Below the pieces are notes generated by a model, which was not told where the DNA came from, ran no database searches, and saw only the letters and a program-made list of their open reading frames with translations. Below are positions 1 through 6,732 of a DNA stretch of 6,999 bases, one piece after another. Both the position numbers and the translations under genes were made by a program. How positions within the stretch are numbered: position 1 is the first letter of the stretch; every line of letters starts with the position of its first letter. This DNA is from Burkholderiaceae bacterium (GTDB taxonomy: Bacteria; Pseudomonadota; Gammaproteobacteria; Burkholderiales; Burkholderiaceae_C), in NCBI GenBank assembly GCA_017999135.1, contig JAGOBT010000168.1, forward strand, positions 1-6,999, read 5' to 3'.

Positions 1-1
1 C

Positions 2-397
2 GGCGACGTCACGCCCCAGGCGGTCGACACCAAGGACCTGCCCGCGCTGGGCGACCAGTGGCGGGCCGAGAACCCGTACCGTCGGAACGACAAGGCCATC
101 AAGGTGGGCACGTCGGCCTACAACCAGAACTGCGCCCGCTGCCACGGGCTGGAGGCCATCTCCGGTGGCATTGCGCCGGATCTGCGCAAGCTCGACAACG
201 ACTGCGTCAGCATCAAGGACGCCAAGAAGAAGGACGCCTGCGTCAAGGAGATCGACGAGTACTACGCCGGCAGCGTGCGGCGCGGCAAGGTGCGCAACGG
301 CGCGGTGTACATGCCGCCGTTCGAAGGCATCCTGAACCAGGAGGCCACCTGGGCGATCAAGGCCTACCTCGAGACGCGCCGCGAGAAGCCGCTGTGA
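2..397 (+). CDS. pedF: Cytochrome c-550, PedF type (5' end off window)
   Basis: This is a small periplasmic c-type cytochrome that, in the known family, takes electrons from a PQQ-dependent alcohol dehydrogenase (PedE/PedH or ExaA type) and passes them to the respiratory chain. The frame is open to the left edge, and 131 residues are visible. The visible start, GDVTPQAVDT, looks like the beginning of the mature protein, so probably only the signal peptide and the first few codons are missing. The heme site CARCH is at visible residues 44-48 (bases 131-145). Met104 in YMPPF is the likely axial ligand. Two further cysteines, 68 and 80, flank a Lys-rich loop and could form a disulfide. The sequence around the heme (AYNQNCARCHGLEAISGG) and the end (WAIKAYLETRRE) fit PedF rather than a generic cytochrome c. 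The internal GTG at 104 is not the true start, because it would remove the N-terminus and any export signal. The stop overlaps the next gene, so the two are probably co-transcribed and translationally coupled. Confidence 0.85.
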   Translation, partial: GDVTPQAVDTKDLPALGDQWRAENPYRRNDKAIKVGTSAYNQNCARCHGLEAISGGIAPDLRKLDNDCVSIKDAKKKDACVKEIDEYYAGSVRRGKVRNGAVYMPPFEGILNQEATWAIKAYLETRREKPL

Positions 398-1224
398 CCC
401 GCCGCCGCCTGTTGATGGCTGGCTCGGCCGCGCTGGCCACGCTGGCGCTGCCGGCCTTGGCCCAGGACAAGCCGGCGCTGCAGCGCATCCGCGAGCGTGG
501 CAGCCTGGTGGTGGGCATCTACAACGAGATGCCGCCGTTCCACGTGGGTGGTCAGGGCATCGACGTGGCGCTGGCCGGTGCGCTGGCCAGGGCGCTGGAG
601 GTCAAGCTCACGCTGCTGCCCTTCAATGCCGACGAGAACATGAACGACGACCTGCGCAACCTGGTGTGGCGCGGGCACTACCTGGGCTTCGGCCCGGCCG
701 ACGTGCTGCTGCATGTGCCGGTGGACCGGCCGCTGATGGCGGCCAACCCGCGTGTCAGCATCTTCGGGCCCTACTACCGCGAGCGGGTGATGATCGCCCG
801 CGACCTGGCCAAGGCGCCCAGGCTGGACAGCCTGGCCGACCTGGGCAGCCAGAAGATCGCCGTGCCCGGCCAGAGCCTGGCGGGCTGGCTGCTGATCGGC
901 GCCGACAGCGGCAAGTACCGCGACCAGCTCACCACCAAGCTCAAGGACGGCACCGAGGCCGCGGCCCTGCTGCAGCGCGGCGAGGTGGTGGCCGCCGCCG
1001 GCCATGCATCCGAGCTGGAGTCGGTGCTGGCCGGCGATGCCCGCTTCGCCATCGAGCCGCTGCCACTGCCGCGCATGAAGGACGGCTGGGTGATCGGCAT
1101 GGCGGTGAAGAAGGAGAACGACGACCTGGCCCAGGCGCTGCAGGCCGCGATCAATGCGCTCACCGACAACGGCGATCTGGGTCGCATGTTCGCCGCTGGC
1201 AAAGTCTCCTGGCGCAAGCCCTGA
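394..1224 (+). CDS. Quinoprotein-associated periplasmic binding-like protein (MoxJ/XoxJ/PedG-like)
   Basis: This is a 276-residue exported protein of the family 3 solute-binding fold. The GTG start at 394 overlaps the upstream TGA (GTGA), with a GAGAAG Shine-Dalgarno-like element at 383-388. It yields a signal peptide: TRRRLLM at residues 2-8, a hydrophobic core, and an ALA|Q cleavage site near residue 23. The TRRRLLM stretch is compatible with the Tat pathway. The in-frame ATG at 415 would strip the positive n-region and is less likely. The mature part begins with RIRERGSLVVGIYNEMPPF (residues 31-49), typical of these binding folds. It continues with a PADVLLHVPVDRP segment (101-113) and GPYYRERVMIARD (125-137), resembling quinoprotein-dehydrogenase-associated proteins. 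No ABC permease or ATPase gene is adjacent. In methylotrophs the MoxJ/XoxJ relatives assist the dehydrogenase rather than feed a transporter, and the position after pedF suggests the same here. The family call is firm; the exact role is inferred. Confidence 0.8.
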   Translation: MTRRRLLMAGSAALATLALPALAQDKPALQRIRERGSLVVGIYNEMPPFHVGGQGIDVALAGALARALEVKLTLLPFNADENMNDDLRNLVWRGHYLGFGPADVLLHVPVDRPLMAANPRVSIFGPYYRERVMIARDLAKAPRLDSLADLGSQKIAVPGQSLAGWLLIGADSGKYRDQLTTKLKDGTEAAALLQRGEVVAAAGHASELESVLAGDARFAIEPLPLPRMKDGWVIGMAVKKENDDLAQALQAAINALTDNGDLGRMFAAGKVSWRKP

Positions 1225-1238
1225 GACTGCCCGGCGCG

Positions 1239-1260
1239 GCCGTCAGCTGTTGCTGATGGC
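1239..1260 (+). terminator. Weak stem-loop at the convergent gene junction
   Basis: GCCGTCAGC (1239-1247) can pair with GCTGATGGC (1252-1260) across a TGTT loop. This gives nine pairs with one G-U pair in the plus-strand transcript. It starts 14 bases after the stop of the binding-protein gene and covers the stop and last codons of the opposing ATPase gene. No T-run follows, so it is at best a poor intrinsic terminator and could be chance in GC-rich DNA. In the minus-strand transcript the G-U pair becomes an A-C mismatch, so any effect should favour the plus strand. Confidence 0.25.
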
Positions 1261-3813
1261 GCGCACCTCTTCGATCGACGTCAGCCCGGCCAGCACCTTC
1301 AGGATGCCGTCCTGGCGCAGGGTGCGCATGCCTTCCATCATGGCGGCCTGCTGCAGCTGCTCGGCGCGGGCGCTGGTCTGGATCAGGTGGCGCAGTTCGC
1401 GGCTGACCACCAGCAGCTCATGCAGGCCCACGCGGCCGCCATAGCCGCTGTTGTCGCAGTGCGGACAGCCCGGCGCGTGGTGGTGCAGCAGCTGGCCGTT
1501 CACCCCGAAGCGCTGCGTCCAGTCGGCCAGCAGCGCGTCGGCATCGGGGCGCTGGCTGGCGTCGGGGTAGCTGAACAGGTAGCCGTCCACCAGGCCCTGC
1601 AGGTCTTCGGGCGTGGCAGGGCGGGTGGTGACGCAGTGCTTGCACAGCCGGCGCACCAGGCGCTGGGCCAGCACCGCCAGCAGGCTGTCGGCAAAGCTGA
1701 ACGGGTCCATGCCCATGTCCAGCAGGCGGGTCACCGTCTCGGGCGCGCTGTTGGTGTGCAGCGTGCTCATCACCAGGTGGCCGGTCAGGCTGGCCTCCAC
1801 CGCCATGCCGGCGGTTTCGGCGTCGCGGATCTCGCCGACCATCACCACGTCGGGGTCGGCGCGCAGGAAGGCGCGCAGCGCCTTGGCGAAGGTCCAGTCG
1901 ATCTTCGGGTTGACCTGCACCTGGCGCAGGCCGGGCTGGGTGATTTCCACCGGGTCCTCGGCGGTCCAGATCTTGCGCTCGGGCGTGTTGATGTGGCCCA
2001 GCGCGGCATGCAGCGTGGTGGTCTTGCCGCTGCCGGTGGGGCCCACGCACAGCACCATGCCGTAGGGCCGCTCGATGGCGGTCTTCAGCCGCTGCAGGGT
2101 GTCGGGCTGCATGCCCATGCCTTCCAGCGGCAGAGTCTTGGCGCTGGCCAGCAGGCGCATCACCACGTCTTCCAGCCCGTTGGCGGTGGGGATGGTGGCC
2201 ACCCGCAGTTCCAGCTTCTGGCCCTGCATCCAGCGGCCGAAGTTGATCTTGCCGTCCTGCGGCTTGCGGCGCTCGCTGATGTCGAGGTCGCACATGATCT
2301 TGATGCGCGCCACCAGCGCGCTGCGGTAGGTGTGCGGCAGCTCGATGTAGGGCTTGAGCACGCCGTCGCGGCGGAAGCGCACCTGCACCTTCTGCGTGCC
2401 GGGCTGGCATTCGATGTGGATGTCGGACACGCCGCCCTGCTTGGCCTCCATGATCATGGTGTTGATCAGCCGCACCAGCGAGTTGTCGCTCTGCTCGATG
2501 GGGGTCTCGTCGTCGCGTGTGGCGGGCGACTGTTCCTGCTCCAGGCTGGCCAGCAGCTTGTTGGCGTTGTCGCCGCCGTCCATGTCGAAGCTGAGCGATG
2601 CGGCCAGGTCGGCCGATGGCTCGATCACGTCCTTGCCCAGGCGCATGTAGACGCGGTCGATGGCCAGCGCCAGCGTGCCGGCCCGCGCCAGCACCGGCAG
2701 CACCTTGCACTGGGCGCTGAACTCGATCTCGTCGATGGCCACCCGGGCCGACGGGTCTTCCAGCGCCACCACCAGCCGGCTGGCCCGCATCATCAGCGGC
2801 AGCGCCGTCAGGCGCCGCGCGGCCGCCAGCGGCAGGCGCAGCGCGGCCTCGTTCTCCACCGGAAAGGCCGCCACGTCGACGATCGGGTAGCCCATCTTGC
2901 GCGACAGGGCCGTCTGCAGGTCGGCGCGGGTCACGTCGCCACGGCTCACCAGCAGCTCGCCCAGCGGCAGCCGCCGGTCGGACGACTGCAGCTTCAGCGC
3001 GTCGGCCAGCTGTGCCTCGGTGATGAAGCCCAGGCCCACCAGCGCCTCGCCGATGCGCACCATCGGCATCTTGGCCTGCTGGTCGATGGCCTTGGCCAGC
3101 TGCTCGGCGGTGGTGATCTGCGCGCCGGCCAGCATGTCGCCCAGCGACGGCTTGCCCGCCGGCCGTGCCGTGGGCAGCTCGTCCAGGCCCATCGGCGCGG
3201 TGTCCTGGTCATCGTCGGCGGGCGTGACGGCGCCGGCAGGCGCCACATCCACCGACACCAGCATCGGCCGCGGGTACAGGCTGCGCAGCAGGCGGCCACT
3301 GGCATCGATGGGGCTGAAGGTGAACAGGCCCAGCGGCTTGTCGATCAGGCCCACGCTGGACAGCACGGTCTCGCTGCCGTCCTTGAAACGCAGCCGGTAG
3401 GGCTGCAGCAGGTTCTGCGGCAGCAGCGGCGTGGTGGCATCCATGCGCAGGCCGTCGCTGGCGGGGGCGGGCTCCAGCGGGCGCACCAGGCTGAGCCGGC
3501 GGAACTGGGTGAAGCGCAGCGTCAGCGGGTTGCGGCCCGGCGGGATCAGCACCTGCACCTGGCCGGCTTCGGGGTCGAATCGGAGCAGCCGGCCGACATT
3601 GACGCGGCCGTTGGGCCCTTCCAGCTCGCAGGGCTCAGGCTCGGCCAGCGGCGGTGGTGCGGTGTAGCCGATGCTGGGCGGTGCCGGCCACGCCAGCGTG
3701 CCGGTGCCCGGGTGCTGCCCACCCGCGCCGGCCGGCGACGCCGTGGGCAGTGGCGGTGCAGGATCGGCACCCATCGGCACCAGCGACAACGGCGGCAGAG
3801 ACAGATCGGACAT
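1243..3813 (-). CDS. GspE/PilB-family secretion or pilus ATPase with tandem MshEN-like repeats
   Basis: This cytoplasmic hexameric-type ATPase belongs to the family that powers type IV pilus extension or type II secretion. From the ATG at 3813 it is 856 residues, longer than the roughly 500-570 of typical GspE/PilB. Order: Pro/Ala-rich leader (1-60); two beta-rich segments without an obvious family (62-112 and about 138-192); an acidic linker; three 30-residue MshEN-like repeats (about 223-306); the rest of the T2SSE_N region (307-390); an acidic linker; then the ATPase core from about 446. Visible motifs are Walker A GPTGSGKTTT (591-600, Lys597), Asp box WTAEDPVE (616-623), Walker B with catalytic Glu661 in MVGEIRD, and His box TGHLVMSTLHTN (677-688). 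A zinc-type pair CKHC (724-727) and CPHC (783-786) has an unusually long gap. All catalytic residues are present, so it should be active. No pilus or secretion genes are beside it, so its partner machine is unknown. The start at 3813 has AGGA six bases upstream; an in-frame ATG at 3843 has none and lies in a hairpin stem. Confidence 0.93.
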   Translation of the reverse strand: MSDLSLPPLSLVPMGADPAPPLPTASPAGAGGQHPGTGTLAWPAPPSIGYTAPPPLAEPEPCELEGPNGRVNVGRLLRFDPEAGQVQVLIPPGRNPLTLRFTQFRRLSLVRPLEPAPASDGLRMDATTPLLPQNLLQPYRLRFKDGSETVLSSVGLIDKPLGLFTFSPIDASGRLLRSLYPRPMLVSVDVAPAGAVTPADDDQDTAPMGLDELPTARPAGKPSLGDMLAGAQITTAEQLAKAIDQQAKMPMVRIGEALVGLGFITEAQLADALKLQSSDRRLPLGELLVSRGDVTRADLQTALSRKMGYPIVDVAAFPVENEAALRLPLAAARRLTALPLMMRASRLVVALEDPSARVAIDEIEFSAQCKVLPVLARAGTLALAIDRVYMRLGKDVIEPSADLAASLSFDMDGGDNANKLLASLEQEQSPATRDDETPIEQSDNSLVRLINTMIMEAKQGGVSDIHIECQPGTQKVQVRFRRDGVLKPYIELPHTYRSALVARIKIMCDLDISERRKPQDGKINFGRWMQGQKLELRVATIPTANGLEDVVMRLLASAKTLPLEGMGMQPDTLQRLKTAIERPYGMVLCVGPTGSGKTTTLHAALGHINTPERKIWTAEDPVEITQPGLRQVQVNPKIDWTFAKALRAFLRADPDVVMVGEIRDAETAGMAVEASLTGHLVMSTLHTNSAPETVTRLLDMGMDPFSFADSLLAVLAQRLVRRLCKHCVTTRPATPEDLQGLVDGYLFSYPDASQRPDADALLADWTQRFGVNGQLLHHHAPGCPHCDNSGYGGRVGLHELLVVSRELRHLIQTSARAEQLQQAAMMEGMRTLRQDGILKVLAGLTSIEEVRAISNS
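2896..3147 (-). repeat. Three tandem 30-residue MshEN-like repeats in the ATPase
   Basis: Three copies of a pattern L/I-G-x-x-L-x(10)-Q-L-A-x-A-L/I-x-x-Q follow one another without gaps inside the ATPase. Their first glycines (residues 225, 255 and 285 of the 856-residue protein) are exactly 30 residues apart. Copy 2 (about 253-276) is the best match, starting RIGEALVGLGFITEAQLADA. Copy 3 (about 283-306) has LGELLVSRGDVTRADLQTAL and ends in Lys instead of Gln. Copy 1 (about 223-246) starts LGDMLAGAQITTAEQLAKAI and has Gln where the second Gly should be. In MshE, two such motifs form the c-di-GMP site. c-di-GMP binding here is inferred from copies 2 and 3. Confidence 0.75.
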
Positions 3814-3819
3814 GGCGGT

Positions 3820-3823
3820 TCCT
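3820..3823 (-). promoter_or_regulatory. Shine-Dalgarno site of the ATPase gene
   Basis: On the minus strand AGGA lies six bases before the ATG at 3813. It decides the start, because the alternative in-frame ATG at 3843 has no purine-rich sequence before it. Confidence 0.65.
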
Positions 3824-3840
3824 GGCACGAGCGGCTGCCC

Positions 3841-3866
3841 CATGCCGCCGGGGCCGCGGCGGCATG
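3841..3866 (-). promoter_or_regulatory. Perfect hairpin just upstream of the ATPase start
   Basis: CATGCCGCCG (3841-3850) and CGGCGGCATG (3857-3866) are perfect inverted repeats of ten bases around a six-base GGGCCG centre. The element sits 27 bases upstream of the chosen ATPase start and contains the alternative ATG at 3843 within its stem. It could be a leader RNA hairpin, if transcription starts further upstream, or a DNA operator. No function is shown; GC-rich composition makes some hairpins expected by chance. Confidence 0.4.
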
Positions 3867-3906
3867 TCAGCGGGTCGATGCTAGGAGCGGGGGAGCCGCA
3901 GGCATC

Positions 3907-3942
3907 GGCCGAACAGCCCGGTGCTTTGCCGGCTGTTCGGCC
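3907..3942 (-). terminator. Perfect 12-bp stem-loop after dctM
   Basis: GGCCGAACAGCC (3907-3918) and GGCTGTTCGGCC (3931-3942) pair perfectly around a 12-base loop. The element begins ten bases after the dctM stop in the direction of transcription, the usual place for an operon terminator. Neither strand has a T-run after the stem, so it may act with Rho, protect the 3' end of the operon mRNA, or be a binding site. Transcript termination at this position is inferred. Confidence 0.55.
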
Positions 3943-3952
3943 CTGCTGGATG

Positions 3953-5248
3953 TCACATGCGCGCGGGCAGCGCGGTGACGATGCCGGGGAACAGCCAGAT
4001 CAGTGCCACCGCCCCCACCATCAGCAGGAAGAACGGCAGCGTCACCTTGGCCAGCCAGCTGATCTCGCGCCCGGTCATGCCCTGCAGCACGAACAGGTTG
4101 AAGCCCACCGGCGGGGTGATCTGCGCCATCTCGACCACCAGCACGATGAAGATGCCGAACCAGATCAGGTCGATGCCGGCCTTCTGCACCGTGGGCAGGA
4201 TCACGCCCATGGTCAGCACCACCATGCTGATGCCGTCGAGGAAGCAGCCCAGCACGATGTAGAACACCATCAGCACCGCCAGCAGGGCCACCGGTGTCAG
4301 GCCCAGCCCGCCGATCCATTCGGCCAGATGGCGCGGCAGGCCGATGTAGCCCATGGCCAGCGTGAGGAAGCTGGCGCCGGCCAGGATCAGGGCGATCATG
4401 CAGTACAGCCGCGTACCGCCCATCAGCGATTCCTTGAACGTGGCCCAGCTCAGCGACCCCTGCAGCGCCGACAGCACCAGCGCACCCGCCACGCCCACGC
4501 CGGCGGCCTCGGTGGCGGTGGCCACGCCGGTGTAGATGCTGCCCAGCACCGACGCGATCAGCAGCACCACCGGGATCAGGTGGCGGCTTTCATGCAGCTT
4601 CTGCCGCAGCGTCATCGGCGCGTCGGCCGGCGGCACCTGGGCCGGATTCAGCAGCGCCCACACCCCCAGGTAGCCCGAGAACAGCCCGGCCAGCAGCAGC
4701 CCCGGCAGCACCCCGGCCATGAACAGCTTGGCAATCGACACGTCGGCCGACACGCCGTAGACGATCATGATGATCGACGGCGGGATCAGCAGGCCCAGCG
4801 TGCCCGCACCGGCCAGCGATCCGATGGAAATGCTGTCGGGGTAGCCGCGGCGCTGCAGCTCGGGCAGCGTCATCTTGCCGATGGTGGCGCAGGTGGCGGC
4901 ACTGCTGCCCGACACCGCGGCAAAGATGGTGCAGCCGATGACATTGGTGTGCAGCAGCCGCCCCGGCAGCGCCTGCACCCAGGGCGACAGGCCGCGGAAC
5001 ATGTCGCTGGACAGCCGGGTGCGGAACAGGATCTCGCCCATCCAGATGAACAGCGGCAGGGCGGTCAGCGTCCAGCTGCTGCTGGACCCCCAGATGGTGA
5101 CGGCCATGGCGTCGCCGGCGGGGCGGCTGCTGAACAGCTGCATGCCGATCCAGGCCACGCCTGACAGCGTGAGACCGATCCACACCCCGCTGGCCAGGAT
5201 GGCGAAGAGCGCGCCGACCAGCAGCGCGGTGATCAGCAGGTCATTCAT
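3953..5248 (-). CDS. dctM: TRAP transporter large permease (DctM)
   Basis: This is the large integral membrane subunit of a tripartite ATP-independent periplasmic transporter. It forms the ion-coupled substrate channel in the inner membrane. The protein is 431 residues from the ATG at 5248, a normal family length, and consists of about a dozen hydrophobic segments. Family hallmarks include AVSGSSAATCATIG (111-124), the GAGTLGLLIPPSI stretch (147-159) followed by MIVYG, TGVATATEAAG (240-250), and EMAQITPPVGFNLFVLQG (373-390). The ATG at 5248 overlaps the last eight bases of dctQ, as expected for coupled TRAP genes. A GTG at 5263 would add five residues but has no ribosome site. The gene is intact and last in the dctP-dctQ-dctM order. 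The substrate is set by the binding protein, so it cannot be read from this subunit. Confidence 0.95.
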   Translation of the reverse strand: MNDLLITALLVGALFAILASGVWIGLTLSGVAWIGMQLFSSRPAGDAMAVTIWGSSSSWTLTALPLFIWMGEILFRTRLSSDMFRGLSPWVQALPGRLLHTNVIGCTIFAAVSGSSAATCATIGKMTLPELQRRGYPDSISIGSLAGAGTLGLLIPPSIIMIVYGVSADVSIAKLFMAGVLPGLLLAGLFSGYLGVWALLNPAQVPPADAPMTLRQKLHESRHLIPVVLLIASVLGSIYTGVATATEAAGVGVAGALVLSALQGSLSWATFKESLMGGTRLYCMIALILAGASFLTLAMGYIGLPRHLAEWIGGLGLTPVALLAVLMVFYIVLGCFLDGISMVVLTMGVILPTVQKAGIDLIWFGIFIVLVVEMAQITPPVGFNLFVLQGMTGREISWLAKVTLPFFLLMVGAVALIWLFPGIVTALPARM

Positions 5249-5750
5249 GGCGTTGCTGCTCACCGTTGGCGGGGCGTGCGCGCAGGCCGCGCCATTCGAG
5301 CACCAGCTCGTCGAGCAGGGCCACCAGCAGCACCGTGGTGCCGACGGCCATGCCCAGCTGCGGCAGCCACAACGGCGTGGCGTCGTTGCCGGTGGAGATG
5401 TCGTTGAAGGCGTGGCTCTGCCACACCAGCCGGGCGCTGTAGAACGCCAGCAGCCCGGCCAGGCCGCTGGCGGCGGCCAGCGACCAGAGTTCCAGCGCGC
5501 GGCGCGGGCCCGGCCGCAGTGCCGACAGCAGCAAGGTGACGCGGATGTGCTCGCCGCGCTTGAGCGTGTGCGCCAGCGCCAGGAAGCCGGCAGCCGCCAT
5601 CAGGTAGCCCGCATAGGCATCGGTGCCGGGCAGGTGGAAGCCCGCTGCACGCCCGGCGATGCCCAGCATCACCATGCCCAGCAGGGCGACCATGCACAGC
5701 GCCGCCACGGCGGCGGCGCTGTCGTACAGGGCGTTCAGCGCGCGCCGCAT
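5241..5750 (-). CDS. dctQ: TRAP transporter small permease (DctQ)
   Basis: This is the small membrane subunit that pairs with DctM in a TRAP transporter. It is 169 residues with four predicted membrane segments, near residues 11-33, 46-63, 87-108 and 132-150. The short loop KRGEHIRVTLLL (64-75) after the second segment and TPLWLPQLGMAVG (125-137) before the last are characteristic of DctQ proteins, and they identify a family whose overall sequence is poorly conserved. The ATG at 5750 is seven bases past the dctP stop, and the 3' end overlaps dctM by eight bases, so the three genes form one tight operon. No strong Shine-Dalgarno precedes the start, consistent with coupling to translation of dctP. 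If dctP translation stops early, at codon 27, this coupling and downstream expression could suffer. The gene itself looks intact. Confidence 0.93.
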   Translation of the reverse strand: MRRALNALYDSAAAVAALCMVALLGMVMLGIAGRAAGFHLPGTDAYAGYLMAAAGFLALAHTLKRGEHIRVTLLLSALRPGPRRALELWSLAAASGLAGLLAFYSARLVWQSHAFNDISTGNDATPLWLPQLGMAVGTTVLLVALLDELVLEWRGLRARPANGEQQRHE

Positions 5751-5757
5751 GGCCAGG

Positions 5758-6732
5758 TCACTTCGTGAAGGCGTCGACCAGGGCCTTGCCTTCCGGCCCG
5801 GCCTTGTCCAGCCACTCCTTCAGCATGGTGTCGCCCACCTTCTTCATGTCGGCCTTGAGCTGCGGTGTCGGGGGGACGATGGACATGCCGTTCTTCTTCA
5901 GCAGGTCCAGGTACTCGGTGTTCTTGGCGCGGCTGGTGGCCCAGCCCCGGGTCTCGGCATCGGCGCCGGCCTTCTGCAGGGCCGCCTTGCTGGGCGCGTC
6001 CAGCGCGTCGAAGGCGGCCTTGTTGACGATCACCGCGTTCTTGGGCAGCCAGGCCTGGGTGTCCATGTAGAACTTCAGGTGCTCGTAGGTCTTGGTGTCG
6101 TAGCCGGTGGCGCCGCTGGACATGTAGCTCTCGACCACACCGGTGGCCATGGCCTGGCTCAGTTCGGCCTGCTGGATGGTGACCGGCTGGGCGCCCACCA
6201 GCTCGGCGATGCGGCCGGTGCTGGGGCTGTAGGCGCGCCACTTCACGCCCTTCAGGTCAGCTGCGCTGCTGATCGCCTTCTTCGCGAAGATGCCCTGCGG
6301 CGGCCAGGGCACCGCGTACAGCAGCAGCATGCCCTGCTCGGCCAGCTTCTTCTCGAGCAGCGGCTTCTGCACCTTGTAGAGCTTGGCGGCCTCGTCGTAG
6401 CTGTCGGCCAGGAAGGGCAGGCCGTCGGCGGCGTAGATCGGCCATTCATTGCTGAAGTTGGCCAGCAGGATCTCGCCCATCTGCGCCTGGCCGCCCTGCA
6501 CCGCGCGCTTGATCTCGGGGGCCTTGAACAGCGACGCGCCGGCATGCACCGTGATCTTGAGCTTGCCGCCGGTGGCCTTGTCGACATCGGCCGCAAACTG
6601 GCTGAGGTTCTCGGTGTGGAAGTTGCTGGCCGGGTAGGCGGCGGGCAGGTCTCACTTGGTCTGGGCCTGGGCGGTGCTTGCCAGCACGCCAGCGAAACAG
6701 GCCAGGGCGATCAGTTGGCGGCGGGCGTTCAT
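5758..6732 (-). pseudogene. dctP: TRAP substrate-binding protein (DctP) with in-frame TGA at codon 27
   Basis: This is the periplasmic binding protein of the TRAP system; it captures the substrate and delivers it to DctQ/DctM. The frame runs from the ATG at 6732 (AGGAG eight bases upstream) to the stop at 5758, for 324 codons. It begins with a normal Sec signal, [20 protein letters not shown], with AQA|QTK cleavage. Codon 27 (6652-6654) is TGA, followed by [16 protein letters not shown]. Related mature proteins start K-W-D-L-P-A-A-Y-P, so the expected codon is TGG and one base differs. The remaining 297 residues are open and well conserved, including Arg166 in KGVKWRAYS, at the site where DctP proteins hold a substrate carboxylate, and the helix AELSQAMATGVVESYMSSG (189-207). 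Restart at internal codons such as GTG 6549 would yield a protein without export signal. It is either a recent nonsense mutation or a base error; the undamaged remainder argues for little time since loss. Confidence 0.87.

Noticed and set aside
58..393. Extension of the binding-protein frame upstream to GTG 58
   Set aside because: This part is Arg/Gln-rich and lies out of frame over the cytochrome gene. The signal peptide starts at 394.
3814..3843. ATPase start at ATG 3843
   Set aside because: It has no ribosome site and lies within a hairpin stem, whereas ATG 3813 has AGGA at six bases.
1387..3978. Very long plus-strand open frame opposite the ATPase gene
   Set aside because: It is rich in His, Gln, Ala and Gly with no recognisable domain, as expected for the antisense of a high-GC gene. 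The minus-strand frame has clear ATPase motifs.
3671..5164. Long plus-strand open frame opposite dctM and the ATPase start
   Set aside because: Its low-complexity His/Gln/Arg-rich composition is an antisense shadow of dctM, which has strong family motifs.
5758..6549. Shorter DctP starting at GTG 6549 as the real gene
   Set aside because: Conserved mature DctP sequence and a proper signal peptide with ribosome site continue upstream in the same frame to 6732. The short version has no export signal.
6652..6654. TGA in dctP read as selenocysteine or as Trp by an altered code
   Set aside because: The position is a Trp in relatives, not a redox Cys. The other genes in the window end at TGA, so the code is standard.
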